This document shows, one piece after another, positions 7,147-13,694 of a DNA stretch of 22,825 nt. The first letter of the stretch is position 1; each line of letters starts with the position of its first letter. Where the stretch lies: positions 1 to 22,825 of the forward strand of contig DDLU01000254.1 of the NCBI GenBank assembly GCA_002340305.1, read 5' to 3'. Made by a program: the position numbers and the translations under genes. The notes beneath the pieces were generated by a model, which saw nothing but the letters and a program-made list of their open reading frames with translations, was not told where the DNA came from and made no database searches. This stretch comes from Desulfovibrio sp. UBA2564. GTDB taxonomy: Bacteria > Desulfobacterota > Desulfovibrionia > Desulfovibrionales > Desulfovibrionaceae.

Positions 7147-8246
7147 GTCTGTATCTCCTTGCAGTCGGGTCCGACGATTACTGTATCGAGGTGCATAGGC
7201 TGGAAGTCTTTGGACTTATCGCGGTCAGGGATGACAGCATCGATGCCGCAGACTTCGGATGAGAAGGCGTAGATGCCGTCTTTACCGCCCACAATGCCGG
7301 GACGAAGCTTTTTCCGGTCCTGAACCATGAACATGGAACCGTCATCAAGGGTTCCGATTACACAGTTAGGTCCGTCAATGATCATCTTGCGGCAAGAGCG
7401 CTTCAGGGTCGCGAGGAATTCGCGATCCGGATGGTCAGCCATTTCGTGATCCATAAGCGGAGTAATGATGTGCTTGTAGGCACTGATATCAAGACCGAGA
7501 CGCTTGGTGGTATAATGGGCGATATGGGTAAACACCTCGGAGTCAGACTGATAGCCGGAGTATCCGGTTACATTTCTGGACTGCAGATATTCCTTAATGG
7601 GGATAAAAGCTGTGTTTTCACCGTTAGTCATGGTGGCTATACCTTCTATAAAGAATGGGTGGCAGGCGTAGAGGTTGATGGCGTAGTTGGTGTTCTGTCT
7701 GCCCTGAGCCAGAATATGGCGGGCATAGAGGTTACGGTTGGAACCGAGCTGGAGCCACTCGCCGATCTCAAGGGGATCACCGACTTCTTTTACAATGATG
7801 GTATCAGGCCAGAAAGAAAAAACCATGATATCGCCATCATCTTCGCCCATACGGCGAAGGTCCAATCTCATCTGGACGAGCTTCTGGCCCTGCTGTTCAG
7901 GGGTAAGTTCTTTCCACCCCTTGGGAACCTTGTAAGCAATAGCTGCGTATGTGCCGCGGACAGGTGTGCCTTCCGGCGGCTCAGTCTCGGGTGTGTAAAG
8001 AATGCTGTACTGGGACTTGAAACCGTGGTCCATGGTGTATTGTTCCAATCTACGCAGTCCCGCTTCGGTGAAAATACCGGAAAGGATGGGACAGCCCTGC
8101 AATTCTTCTTCAAAACGACCGCCCAGACCTCTGAGGCAGAGACCAACGCCGGAGCCGTCATGACCTTCTTTCATTGTATTAAGGGCATTGATGGCCAGCA
8201 TGGGTGAAATCGGATCGCGACTTGTAAGCGCAAATAAACGGCACAT
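7110..8246 (-). CDS. Class-II glutamine amidotransferase subunit of glutamate synthase
   Basis: 378 aa. Met1 is followed directly by Cys2, the N-terminal nucleophile of class-II (Ntn) amidotransferases after Met removal. Other family motifs: GHDGSGVGL (28-36), the glutamine-site TNGEN (207-211) and SDSE (234-237). It should release ammonia from glutamine and hand it to the FMN subunit encoded directly downstream. In classical GltB this domain is fused to the synthase; here it is a separate protein, as in some archaea and Desulfovibrio relatives. Start ATG at 8246; a GGAG lies 12 nt upstream, slightly far, and GAG 8 nt upstream. First gene of the operon; its 3' end overlaps the next gene by 37 bp. 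Confidence 0.9.
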   Translation of the reverse strand: MCRLFALTSRDPISPMLAINALNTMKEGHDGSGVGLCLRGLGGRFEEELQGCPILSGIFTEAGLRRLEQYTMDHGFKSQYSILYTPETEPPEGTPVRGTYAAIAYKVPKGWKELTPEQQGQKLVQMRLDLRRMGEDDGDIMVFSFWPDTIIVKEVGDPLEIGEWLQLGSNRNLYARHILAQGRQNTNYAINLYACHPFFIEGIATMTNGENTAFIPIKEYLQSRNVTGYSGYQSDSEVFTHIAHYTTKRLGLDISAYKHIITPLMDHEMADHPDREFLATLKRSCRKMIIDGPNCVIGTLDDGSMFMVQDRKKLRPGIVGGKDGIYAFSSEVCGIDAVIPDRDKSKDFQPMHLDTVIVGPDCKEIQTCSQKDQLPRQL

Positions 8247-8553
8247 ATTGTCAGCTCACTCCATGATTATAAGGTTCAACAGGACAGCGGCCCGGGAGGC
8301 AGAAGTCGGACGGTTCCGAAGCTCTGGGAGGTTTCCGGCAGGCAGCTGACATGTTTTTAATTGAAAAATGTATCAGCCAATGCGGCTCTAATCTGGAAAT
8401 ATTTCGAATTAAGTAATGTGTGCCGATTCTTCTATAACATTTTGAGCTGGTCCACCTCTCAAAATTGGCACAAACGTTATTTTCAGGGAATCTGAAATTG
8501 AATCGAAACCAGAAGATAAAGATCATTTTTTAACGACTAGAGCGATTTAGTGG

Positions 8554-8568
8554 TCTGACAATGTCAGA
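8554..8568. promoter_or_regulatory. Perfect 15-bp inverted repeat, candidate operator
   Basis: TCTGAC-aat-GTCAGA is a perfect dyad in the long gap between divergent units. Its right half continues as TGTCAGAAAA, a 10-mer that recurs at 10085-10094 within the palindrome upstream of the TetR gene. This makes it a candidate site for that regulator, by inference only. Confidence 0.35.
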
Positions 8569-9060
8569 AAAAAACAATTTTGGCAAACAAAAATACGAAA
8601 ATGAAGTTTTTAAATCAAAAAACACCCCTTTTTCACCCTCAAAACACCTATACCCCGCCTCAAAACCAAACCTGCAGGCAGCCTCGGGCACCCGACAAAA
8701 CCACTAACAACTTATTGTTTTTAAAGACTTTTATTAAAAAACACAAAACACAAAAATGACATTTACCCCAGAGTTACAATTTCAGCGTACAAATTATTCA
8801 CCAATTGGTAAAAACGATTTTTTTACATTAGCCATTCATCATTAAAATTATTGATTACGTAATTAGCAAGACGCAAATCCGGCTTATGAACAGCTGCTTC
8901 TGCCCCGCCTCATGCAGCGCAAAGCAACACTCAAGACATAAATGTCAAAAATTACATTTTTGGAAAATCATCAACCGGACGATAGCAATTACCTACAAAT
9001 CTGTAAGCAAAACAGCTACACAAAGAGGGGAGGTAAAATAACAGCGGACAAGAACACGAC

Positions 9061-9090
9061 TTGCCCATTCTAAAACAAAAAAGTTATGCT
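9061..9090 (+). promoter_or_regulatory. Candidate sigma-70 promoter of the 99-aa gene
   Basis: -35 TTGCCC (9061-9066), 18-bp spacer, -10 TATGCT (9085-9090), predicting a transcript start near 9097, about 25 nt before the start codon and upstream of its AAGGAG ribosome site. Confidence 0.4.
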
Positions 9091-9121
9091 CAATGCATGA
9101 CTAAACACAAGGAGAGAACCG

Positions 9122-9421
9122 ATGGACCGCACCGACATAGAAAGGATATTTGAAGCTTATTTTGAAAAATACAAAAAGACAGAAGGCGACCGCACAGAGT
9201 GGTCTGCGGTCTGGCTGGAAACAAATGCTGCCGGGGTATTGGAATTGAACATGACTAAATGTTCCAAGGGGACCACATTTAAAATTTTCGTAAACAAAAA
9301 AAAAGAAGCTCAGGTTCTGGGCTGGGATGCGTATTTCGCAACCATGACAGAAATAAGTGCCAGATATCCGGGCCTATACGATGAAAATAATCTTTTCGCT
9401 GAAATGGAATTTGTAATCTAA
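9122..9421 (+). CDS. Hypothetical 99-aa cytoplasmic protein
   Basis: I do not recognise a family. The start is well supported: AAGGAGAG ends five bases before ATG. The protein has no signal peptide or membrane segment. It begins with a charged helix-like segment (residues 1-25, many E/K/R) and continues with alternating segments suggesting a small alpha/beta fold: a beta-like LELNMTKCSKGTTFKIFV region at 40-57, a K-rich turn (58-62) and a WDAYFATMTEI helix near 68-78. One cysteine (C46). It has its own apparent promoter and ends 10 bp before the stop codon of the convergent TetR gene, so the two transcripts must overlap. It may be a regulated stress or housekeeping protein, but nothing in the sequence shows that. 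Confidence 0.7.
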   Translation: MDRTDIERIFEAYFEKYKKTEGDRTEWSAVWLETNAAGVLELNMTKCSKGTTFKIFVNKKKEAQVLGWDAYFATMTEISARYPGLYDENNLFAEMEFVI

Positions 9422-9431
9422 TACGCTGCGG

Positions 9432-10049
9432 TTAGCATCCAAGGAGGTAGCCCTCAAGCATCATAACCATCTGGTAGACTAACCGGTCTTCCCCAACGTC
9501 AGAATCAAAAACTACAGCCTGATGTGAAACTTTTTCCACGACCAGATGAACAAGCTCCGCTGCAGCTTCAAGGTCATCAACCTTCAAATGCCGCTTCTGG
9601 GTCCCCAAAAAATCTACAAGATTCTGATGGGTTCTGCGGTCCCGTTCTTTTCCAATGGCTGAAATTTCTTCATCAGTAGCTTCCAGAGCCATAACCTCCC
9701 GGAAAAACATACGGTTGTTACGGTGGGACTCTACAGAATAAACAGCCAGCATTCGCAGGACTTCACGAAATGAGGCACCCTCGTCAAGCATTGTCTGTGC
9801 TTTGGCAAAAATATCAAAACCCATCCGCCCCTGGAGTAAGTTAATAACTTCAATGAAAATGATCTTTTTATCCTTGAAGTAGCGGTAAACAGAACCGGTT
9901 GCGACCCCGGCTGCTGCAGCGATATTTTTGGTATTGGCTTTGGCGTAGCCTTTTTCTGAAAAAACATCCAAAGCAGCATCCAGAATATCACTTCTGGTTA
10001 CATCTGCCCGATCCTGCACTGTTTCAAAATTTCCATGCTTGCGAATCAT
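9432..10049 (-). CDS. TetR-family transcriptional regulator
   Basis: 205 aa, typical TetR length. The N-terminal DNA-binding domain spans roughly residues 18-64: an ILDAALDVFSEKGYA first helix, then the helix-turn-helix with NIAAAAGVATGSVYRYFKDK at 42-61, which matches the family consensus closely. The C-terminal two-thirds is a helical ligand-binding region with no recognisable specificity. Start ATG at 10049 has AAAGGA five bases upstream. A palindrome TTCTG-T-CAGAA lies between its candidate promoter elements, consistent with autorepression. Its target is unknown; the RND pump operon 3.6 kb away is a reasonable but unproven candidate. It lies 120 bp downstream of the HD-GYP gene on the same strand, with a likely terminator between. 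Confidence 0.9.
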   Translation of the reverse strand: MIRKHGNFETVQDRADVTRSDILDAALDVFSEKGYAKANTKNIAAAAGVATGSVYRYFKDKKIIFIEVINLLQGRMGFDIFAKAQTMLDEGASFREVLRMLAVYSVESHRNNRMFFREVMALEATDEEISAIGKERDRRTHQNLVDFLGTQKRHLKVDDLEAAAELVHLVVEKVSHQAVVFDSDVGEDRLVYQMVMMLEGYLLGC

Positions 10050-10066
10050 TTCTGTCCTTTCTATTC

Positions 10067-10095
10067 TTTATAAGACTAACTTCTGTCAGAAAATG
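10067..10095 (-). promoter_or_regulatory. Candidate promoter/operator of the TetR gene
   Basis: A -10-like TATAAA (minus strand, 10072-10067) lies 18 bp upstream of the start codon. The palindrome TTCTG-T-CAGAA (10081-10091) sits in the -10/-35 spacer region, where a bound repressor would block polymerase. The -35 element is weak. This is the usual arrangement for TetR autorepression. Confidence 0.4.
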
Positions 10096-10119
10096 AACCT
10101 AACGTCATCTTTAGTCAAC

Positions 10120-10155
10120 AAAAAACCGGAATCAGTCAAACAGGCTCCGATTCAA
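10120..10155 (-). terminator. Probable terminator of the HD-GYP gene
   Basis: On the minus strand GAATC (10153-10149) and GATTC (10133-10129) can pair, or alternatively TCGGAG with TTCCGG, and CGG plus TTTTTT (10125-10120) follows. It begins about 17 bases past the HD-GYP stop codon. The stem is imperfect. Confidence 0.5.
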
Positions 10156-10169
10156 GAACAGGCATCCCG

Positions 10170-11357
10170 CTACACCAGAAATCGGGCAAGCTGCTGCATG
10201 TCTATTCCAAGCTCACTCGGATCAGGCTGTCTGAGGACTTTAATCTCTTTACCGCCAGAACCTTGAGCTGCAAGGTCTATACACTCAGCAGGCACAGGCT
10301 TTTTTGCCTTAGAATAAAGGACCTTGACCTTCGGCATTAAGGAAGAAGACTCGTTTGTCTCTAGGACTAGCGCAAATCTTCCATCTTCCAACTGCACTAA
10401 AGTGCCGGGCGGATAAATGCCCATAATACGAATAAACCTATCCAAATAATCCGTATCAAAATCAGAGCTCTTCCACTTAAACATTAAGCTCAACGCCTTA
10501 GCCGGAGTCATTACTTTCTTGTATACACGGACACTGGTCAAAGCATCGTAAACATCTGCAATCGCGATAATTTTAGCAAAAGGATGAATTTTGTCCCCGC
10601 CCAAACCTCGAGGATAACCCTTTCCATCTACACGCTCGTGATGCTCAACAACTCCGCGTAAGATAGACAGGTCCAAACCTTTAATCTTCCTCAACTCGGT
10701 AAGCCCCAACATTGGATGCTCTTTCATTAATTTAAACTCACCGTTAGTAAGCTTTCCGGGCTTATTGAGCACTTGAGAGGGAATACGGCCTTTGCCCACA
10801 TCATGAAACATTGCGGCCAAGCCGAGTTTATACAACTCCTTAAGACCAAAGCCCAGATCTTTACCCAAAAGAAGAGAGAACAGATTACCGTTTATGCAAT
10901 GCGTATATGTATATTCATCAAATTTTTTCAAAAAAGCTAATGTAACTGCTGCCGGCAGGTTGGTAGACAAGCTGTCTATGATACTCCCCACCATCGGCTC
11001 AGCCTCTTCGAGTCTGACAGATTTGCCATTGCGAACATCGCCAATAAACTTGCGGGCATAACTGAGGGCCTCTTCGTGAATCCTGCTTGACTCCGGAAGC
11101 GCAGCGGAAAGAGATGCTGCCGCCTCATCGGCTGTACTTTGTTTTTTACTTTCCGGACTTTCGGTCCATAAGATTTTATCAGCAACAATCTCGACCTTCT
11201 CAATATCGTCAGGAATATATTTAATGATATCTTCAAAGGATTCAATAAACCTCTCAACCTTAACGAAAGGGTCGCGAAAGGTCCCGGCACCATAACTCTG
11301 GACGAACATCCCCGGCTTAATGTCCTTTTTCGCGATAATTTTTAACTCTTCCGTCAC
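10170..11357 (-). CDS. HD-GYP domain protein, probable cyclic-di-GMP phosphodiesterase
   Basis: 395 aa. Residues 1-60 resemble the DUF3391-type N-terminal domain that often precedes HD-GYP (IKPGMFVQSYGAGTF). A low-complexity linker (65-92) follows. The HD-GYP core spans about 140-310: H153, catalytic HD at 185-186 in FHDVGKG, H214 in KEHP, HHE at 239-241, GYP at 247-249 and D268. All signature motifs are intact, so activity against c-di-GMP is expected from family knowledge. After the core, residues 315-395 form an extra conserved-looking beta-rich tail. The start is GTG at 11357 with GAGG 8 nt upstream. It is followed by a terminator, then the TetR gene. Together with the GGDEF regulator at 18678-19916 it could set local c-di-GMP level. 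Confidence 0.9.
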   Translation of the reverse strand: MTEELKIIAKKDIKPGMFVQSYGAGTFRDPFVKVERFIESFEDIIKYIPDDIEKVEIVADKILWTESPESKKQSTADEAAASLSAALPESSRIHEEALSYARKFIGDVRNGKSVRLEEAEPMVGSIIDSLSTNLPAAVTLAFLKKFDEYTYTHCINGNLFSLLLGKDLGFGLKELYKLGLAAMFHDVGKGRIPSQVLNKPGKLTNGEFKLMKEHPMLGLTELRKIKGLDLSILRGVVEHHERVDGKGYPRGLGGDKIHPFAKIIAIADVYDALTSVRVYKKVMTPAKALSLMFKWKSSDFDTDYLDRFIRIMGIYPPGTLVQLEDGRFALVLETNESSSLMPKVKVLYSKAKKPVPAECIDLAAQGSGGKEIKVLRQPDPSELGIDMQQLARFLV

Positions 11358-11600
11358 TTAAAAAACCTCTTCTAAAAAACACAGTAGATTACTGAAGTTG
11401 ATTATACCCGATAATAATCATTTAAAAAAACAATTTTCTTTTACAAATTATTTCAATAAAACCAAGTTATTAACACTACAATTATATTTTTATCTTTATT
11501 AAAAGCGAACCACGAAAAGCCCGAAAAAGCCCACACACACCGCAACCGATTATTGATATTAGAAAAAAGCCAAAACTGTTCATCTTATGACAAAAGCGAC

Positions 11601-11722
11601 TTGACCTAGCCCGGAGGATGTTCTACGCAGAACCTTCAGCAACTGACTGGTTGCCCCGAACCAAGTACCCAACGCAGCTTCACTTCCGTAAAAGTCTTTT
11701 CGGCAGTGGCTGCATTTTTATT
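11601..11722 (+). promoter_or_regulatory. Structured greA leader, possible attenuator or small RNA
   Basis: Candidate promoter TTGACC (11601-11606), 17-bp spacer, TACGCA (11624-11629). The region downstream can form either GCAAC-tgactg-GTTGC (11639-11654) or TGGTT-gccccg-AACCA (11648-11663); these share bases, so they are mutually exclusive. A long hairpin with a T-run follows at 11674-11722, about 30 nt before greA. If transcription starts farther upstream, GTTCT-acgc-AGAAC (11620-11633) adds another hairpin. In E. coli the greA leader is prematurely terminated to give the GraL RNAs, so this organisation is an attractive analogue. Confidence 0.45.
11674..11722 (+). terminator. Strong terminator-like hairpin in the greA leader
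   Basis: The arms GCAGC, CACT, CCG and AAAAG (11674-11694) pair in order with CTTTT, CGG, AGTG and GCTGC (11696-11713), about 17 bp with small bulges. ATTTTTATT follows. It lies between the apparent leader promoter and greA, where read-through or a second promoter is needed for greA expression. Confidence 0.75.
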
Positions 11723-11753
11723 GACAACGACGGAATAATTAGAGGTTTATGAA

Positions 11754-12239
11754 ATGAGCAATATCCCCATTTCAAAAGAAGGGTTTGCAAAAATCAAAGA
11801 AGAGCTTGCAGCTCTTAAGAAAGAACGTCCCGAAGTAATCAAAGCGATTGCTGAAGCCCGTGAAGAAGGCGACCTGAAAGAGAACGGCGGTTATCACGCT
11901 GCACGTGAAAGACAGGGCATGCTTGAAGCTAAAATCAACTACATTGAATCCCGCATCCCGCAATTTAACGTAGTAGATATGAACACCCTTGGCGGCAGCA
12001 AAATCACATTCGGCGCAACTGTCGAACTGGAAGACATCGATACCGGTGATGAAAAGACCTACACCATCATGGGACCTGACGAGAGTGATTTCAAAAAAGG
12101 AATCATCTCAATTGAATCCCCTGTCGGAAAAGCCCTGCTCGGCAAAGAGGAAGGCGACGAGGTTATCGTAAACGCACCTAAAGGCAAGATCGAATACGGA
12201 ATCGTTTCCGTAGTCTTCAACGGACCTATCTCCCAGTAA
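11754..12239 (+). CDS. greA: Transcription elongation factor GreA
   Basis: 161 aa, the normal GreA length. The N-terminal coiled coil carries the family signature EAREEGDLKENGGYHAARERQ around residues 34-54. The acidic tip residues D40 and E43, equivalent to D41 and E44 of E. coli, are present. The C-terminal FKBP-like domain runs from about 80 to 158. GreA enters the RNA polymerase secondary channel and stimulates cleavage of backtracked RNA. Start ATG at 11754 has AGAGG 8 nt upstream; an overlapping ATG four bases earlier is out of frame and hits a stop at once. The gene has a structured leader and an intrinsic terminator at 12298-12330, so it appears monocistronic. Confidence 0.96.
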   Translation: MSNIPISKEGFAKIKEELAALKKERPEVIKAIAEAREEGDLKENGGYHAARERQGMLEAKINYIESRIPQFNVVDMNTLGGSKITFGATVELEDIDTGDEKTYTIMGPDESDFKKGIISIESPVGKALLGKEEGDEVIVNAPKGKIEYGIVSVVFNGPISQ

Positions 12240-12297
12240 AAAACAGTTTTTCCGTCAGCCAATAAACGGGGCCATAGGTTCTGGCTAAAAGCAAATA

Positions 12298-12330
12298 AAC
12301 GGGGATGTGCTACAGCGCATCCCCGTTTTT
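12298..12330 (+). terminator. greA terminator
   Basis: 10-bp stem AACGGGGATG (12298-12307) / CATCCCCGTT (12318-12327) followed by TTTTTATAAT. A second copy of AATAAACGGGG lies upstream (12261-12271) and repeats part of the 5' arm, so it could compete for the same 3' arm. Confidence 0.85.
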
Positions 12331-12351
12331 ATAATATATAGAGGGCACAAC

Positions 12352-13104
12352 ATGCATGGCACGGATAATATTAAAACCAAAACATCAGGCTACTGTGTCC
12401 TCTGTAATCAAACCCACACTCTGGGACCGGGTAAAAGCATACAACTTTGCCTTGAACTCATGAGCATGCTGGACAAGACCGGACGTGCTGACTTTGACCT
12501 CCCCATAAAACAGGCAAACCCAGACTTCTCCACAGACTATCTTTTCGGCAAAGCCCGTGGACAAATGTTCGGAGTCATGACCTATTTGGATAAACTAGGG
12601 CAAAAGCGGTCAGCCAAAGCATTTTCAGGCCAATACAACGGTCATTGGGAAATCCCCGGCTGGGCGGAACCGATCATCAATCCACAGGAATTTCTGAACC
12701 TGACTGAATCAACAGAACGGGAAATCAAAAGTATCGGTCGTGAGATGTCAGAGCTCTCAACCGGAACTTCCGAACATGCAGCACTTTCGTCCCGGCGTAA
12801 AAAACTTTCCCAAAAACTGATGCGTGAAATCCACGCCATTTACAAAATTCATAATTTCAGGGGAGAAGTTCGCCCCATGCCTGAAATCATCTACGGTTCA
12901 AAAGGAATCCCCACCGGAACCGGAGACTGCTGTGCACCTAAATTACTGAACTTTGCCGCCCGCAACAGCTATACCCCTCTCTCCATAGCCGAATTTTACT
13001 ACGGCAGGGAAAATCGTTCCCGCACAAAAATACACAAACAGTTTTATTCTTCATGCTCCGGTAAATGCGGCCTCATCCTAGGATACATGCTCTGCGGTAT
13101 TTAA
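12352..13104 (+). CDS. Stand-alone domain related to the N-terminal half of long RluA-family pseudouridine synthases
   Basis: 250 aa. Start ATG at 12352, with AGAGGG six bases upstream; a frame extension to GTG at 12307 lies inside the greA terminator and is rejected. N-terminal C15-x2-C18 suggests a metal site. The middle (115-165) is a charged, probably coiled-coil region. The C-terminal third has GTGDCCAPKLLNFA (189-202), SIAEFYYG (211-218) and FYSSCSGKCGLILGYML (231-247). I recall very similar signatures (GxGECAAPKLLxYA, MAEFWWG, FYPACxGKCxPILxHML) in the first half of about 550-aa RluA-family proteins of Vibrio, Shewanella and Bacteroides; here the synthase half is absent. The function is unknown, but a role with an RNA-modifying enzyme is a reasonable inference. 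Confidence 0.65.
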   Translation: MHGTDNIKTKTSGYCVLCNQTHTLGPGKSIQLCLELMSMLDKTGRADFDLPIKQANPDFSTDYLFGKARGQMFGVMTYLDKLGQKRSAKAFSGQYNGHWEIPGWAEPIINPQEFLNLTESTEREIKSIGREMSELSTGTSEHAALSSRRKKLSQKLMREIHAIYKIHNFRGEVRPMPEIIYGSKGIPTGTGDCCAPKLLNFAARNSYTPLSIAEFYYGRENRSRTKIHKQFYSSCSGKCGLILGYMLCGI

Positions 13105-13123
13105 AATATTTCGCGTAATTTAC

Positions 13124-13164
13124 TTGAAATTTATCTGTCAAAAAAGTTTATATAAAAGTATAAT
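13124..13164 (+). promoter_or_regulatory. Promoter region of the META-domain lipoprotein gene
   Basis: Two overlapping possibilities: TTGAAA (13124-13129) with 17-bp spacing to TTTATA (13147-13152), and CTGTCA (13135-13140) with 18-bp spacing to a consensus TATAAT (13159-13164). The second would leave only about 14 nt of leader, so the first may be the better one. Confidence 0.45.
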
Positions 13165-13184
13165 CCTTGAATGGAGGAATTTTT

Positions 13185-13619
13185 ATGAAAATTGCCAACA
13201 TGCAAAAATATTTCCTTTCAGCTTTAATAACTGGCATTCTCCTTTTAAGCGTAGGCTGCGCCCCAAAACAGACATACTACCCCGTATATGAAGACCCCAC
13301 GGAAATAAAGTGGATTGCGGAAGATATTGACGGAAAGCCAATACAGGGATTTGCCCACATCTGGATGCGCCTTGACAGCAACGGTAAAATTTACGGTTCC
13401 GGAGGCTGCAACAGTTTTCGAGGTAACTATTCATACGTAAATGGGATATTCAGGACCGGGCCATTGGCTATGACCAAAAAACTTTGCTCCAAAAACATGA
13501 ACCTGCAGGAATTCAAATTCATGCAGGCGTTGGACAGAGTCGATTCCATGCAGGAGAGAAACGGAATGCTCTACATGGAAGGGGCTGGCAATTCCCTGCT
13601 TTTCTATAAGGGCCACTAA
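13185..13619 (+). CDS. META-domain (HslJ-like) lipoprotein
   Basis: 144 aa. Start ATG at 13185 with GGAGG seven bases upstream; a longer frame from TTG at 13167 includes that ribosome site and is rejected. Residues 1-24 are a lipoprotein signal ending LLSVG, with C25 as the lipidated cysteine. The mature part is a META domain: the GSGGCNSFRGNY motif near residues 77-88, then GPLAMTKKLCS near 97-107 and FMQALDRV. E. coli HslJ, of the same family, is a heat-inducible envelope protein affecting novobiocin resistance. The role here is inferred only as envelope stress related. It has its own promoter and a very strong shared terminator with the convergent RND operon. Confidence 0.85.
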   Translation: MKIANMQKYFLSALITGILLLSVGCAPKQTYYPVYEDPTEIKWIAEDIDGKPIQGFAHIWMRLDSNGKIYGSGGCNSFRGNYSYVNGIFRTGPLAMTKKLCSKNMNLQEFKFMQALDRVDSMQERNGMLYMEGAGNSLLFYKGH

Positions 13620-13626
13620 AAAGCAG

Positions 13627-13674
13627 AAATTAGAAGGCCCCGTTGAATGTCCAACGGGGCCTTCTAATTTCTTA
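13627..13674. terminator. Strong bidirectional terminator between convergent genes
   Basis: Perfect 18-bp stem, AAATTAGAAGGCCCCGTT (13627-13644) with its complement (13653-13670), around an 8-nt loop. T-rich tails arise on both strands from the AT base of the stem. It ends both the META lipoprotein gene (+) and the RND pump operon (-). Confidence 0.9.
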
Positions 13675-13694
13675 TTAACTGAAAAAATTACAAT

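Larger units (their letters stand above)
8247..9121. other. 875-bp intergenic region between glutamate synthase operon and a small gene
   Basis: No convincing gene on either strand. Bases 8280-8350 are GC-rich within an otherwise AT-rich stretch and would lie in the operon leader. Inverted repeats include TTTTGAG...CTCAAAA (8440-8446/8458-8464), TCTGAC-aat-GTCAGA (8554-8568), the palindrome ACCAATTGGT (8800-8809) and GTAAAAA...TTTTTAC (8808-8826). These are candidate operators or RNA structures. A TATAAT at 8266-8271 (-) is too near the ribosome site to be the likely -10. The promoter at 9061-9090 serves the plus-strand gene. Confidence 0.55.
11358..11753. other. Intergenic region between HD-GYP gene and greA
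   Basis: The left half is AT-rich, with an inverted repeat TGATTAT...ATAATCA (11399-11405/11414-11420) that could be an operator for the divergent HD-GYP gene. The right half, from about 11600, is GC-richer and densely structured; it is described under the greA leader. No ORF is credible. Confidence 0.6.

Noticed and set aside
7431..8207. 258-codon plus-strand open frame
   Set aside because: Antisense to the amidotransferase gene; no supporting features.
8266..8271. TATAAT as -10 of the glutamate synthase operon
   Set aside because: The start it predicts would remove the GGAG ribosome site, and no -35 lies at the right distance.
8251..8526. 91-codon minus-strand open frame upstream of the amidotransferase
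   Set aside because: Composition is unlike a folded protein, with no ribosome site; it lies in the operon's upstream region.
12307..12351. Extended GTG start for the RluA-companion gene
   Set aside because: The extension lies in the greA terminator stem; ATG at 12352 has the ribosome site.
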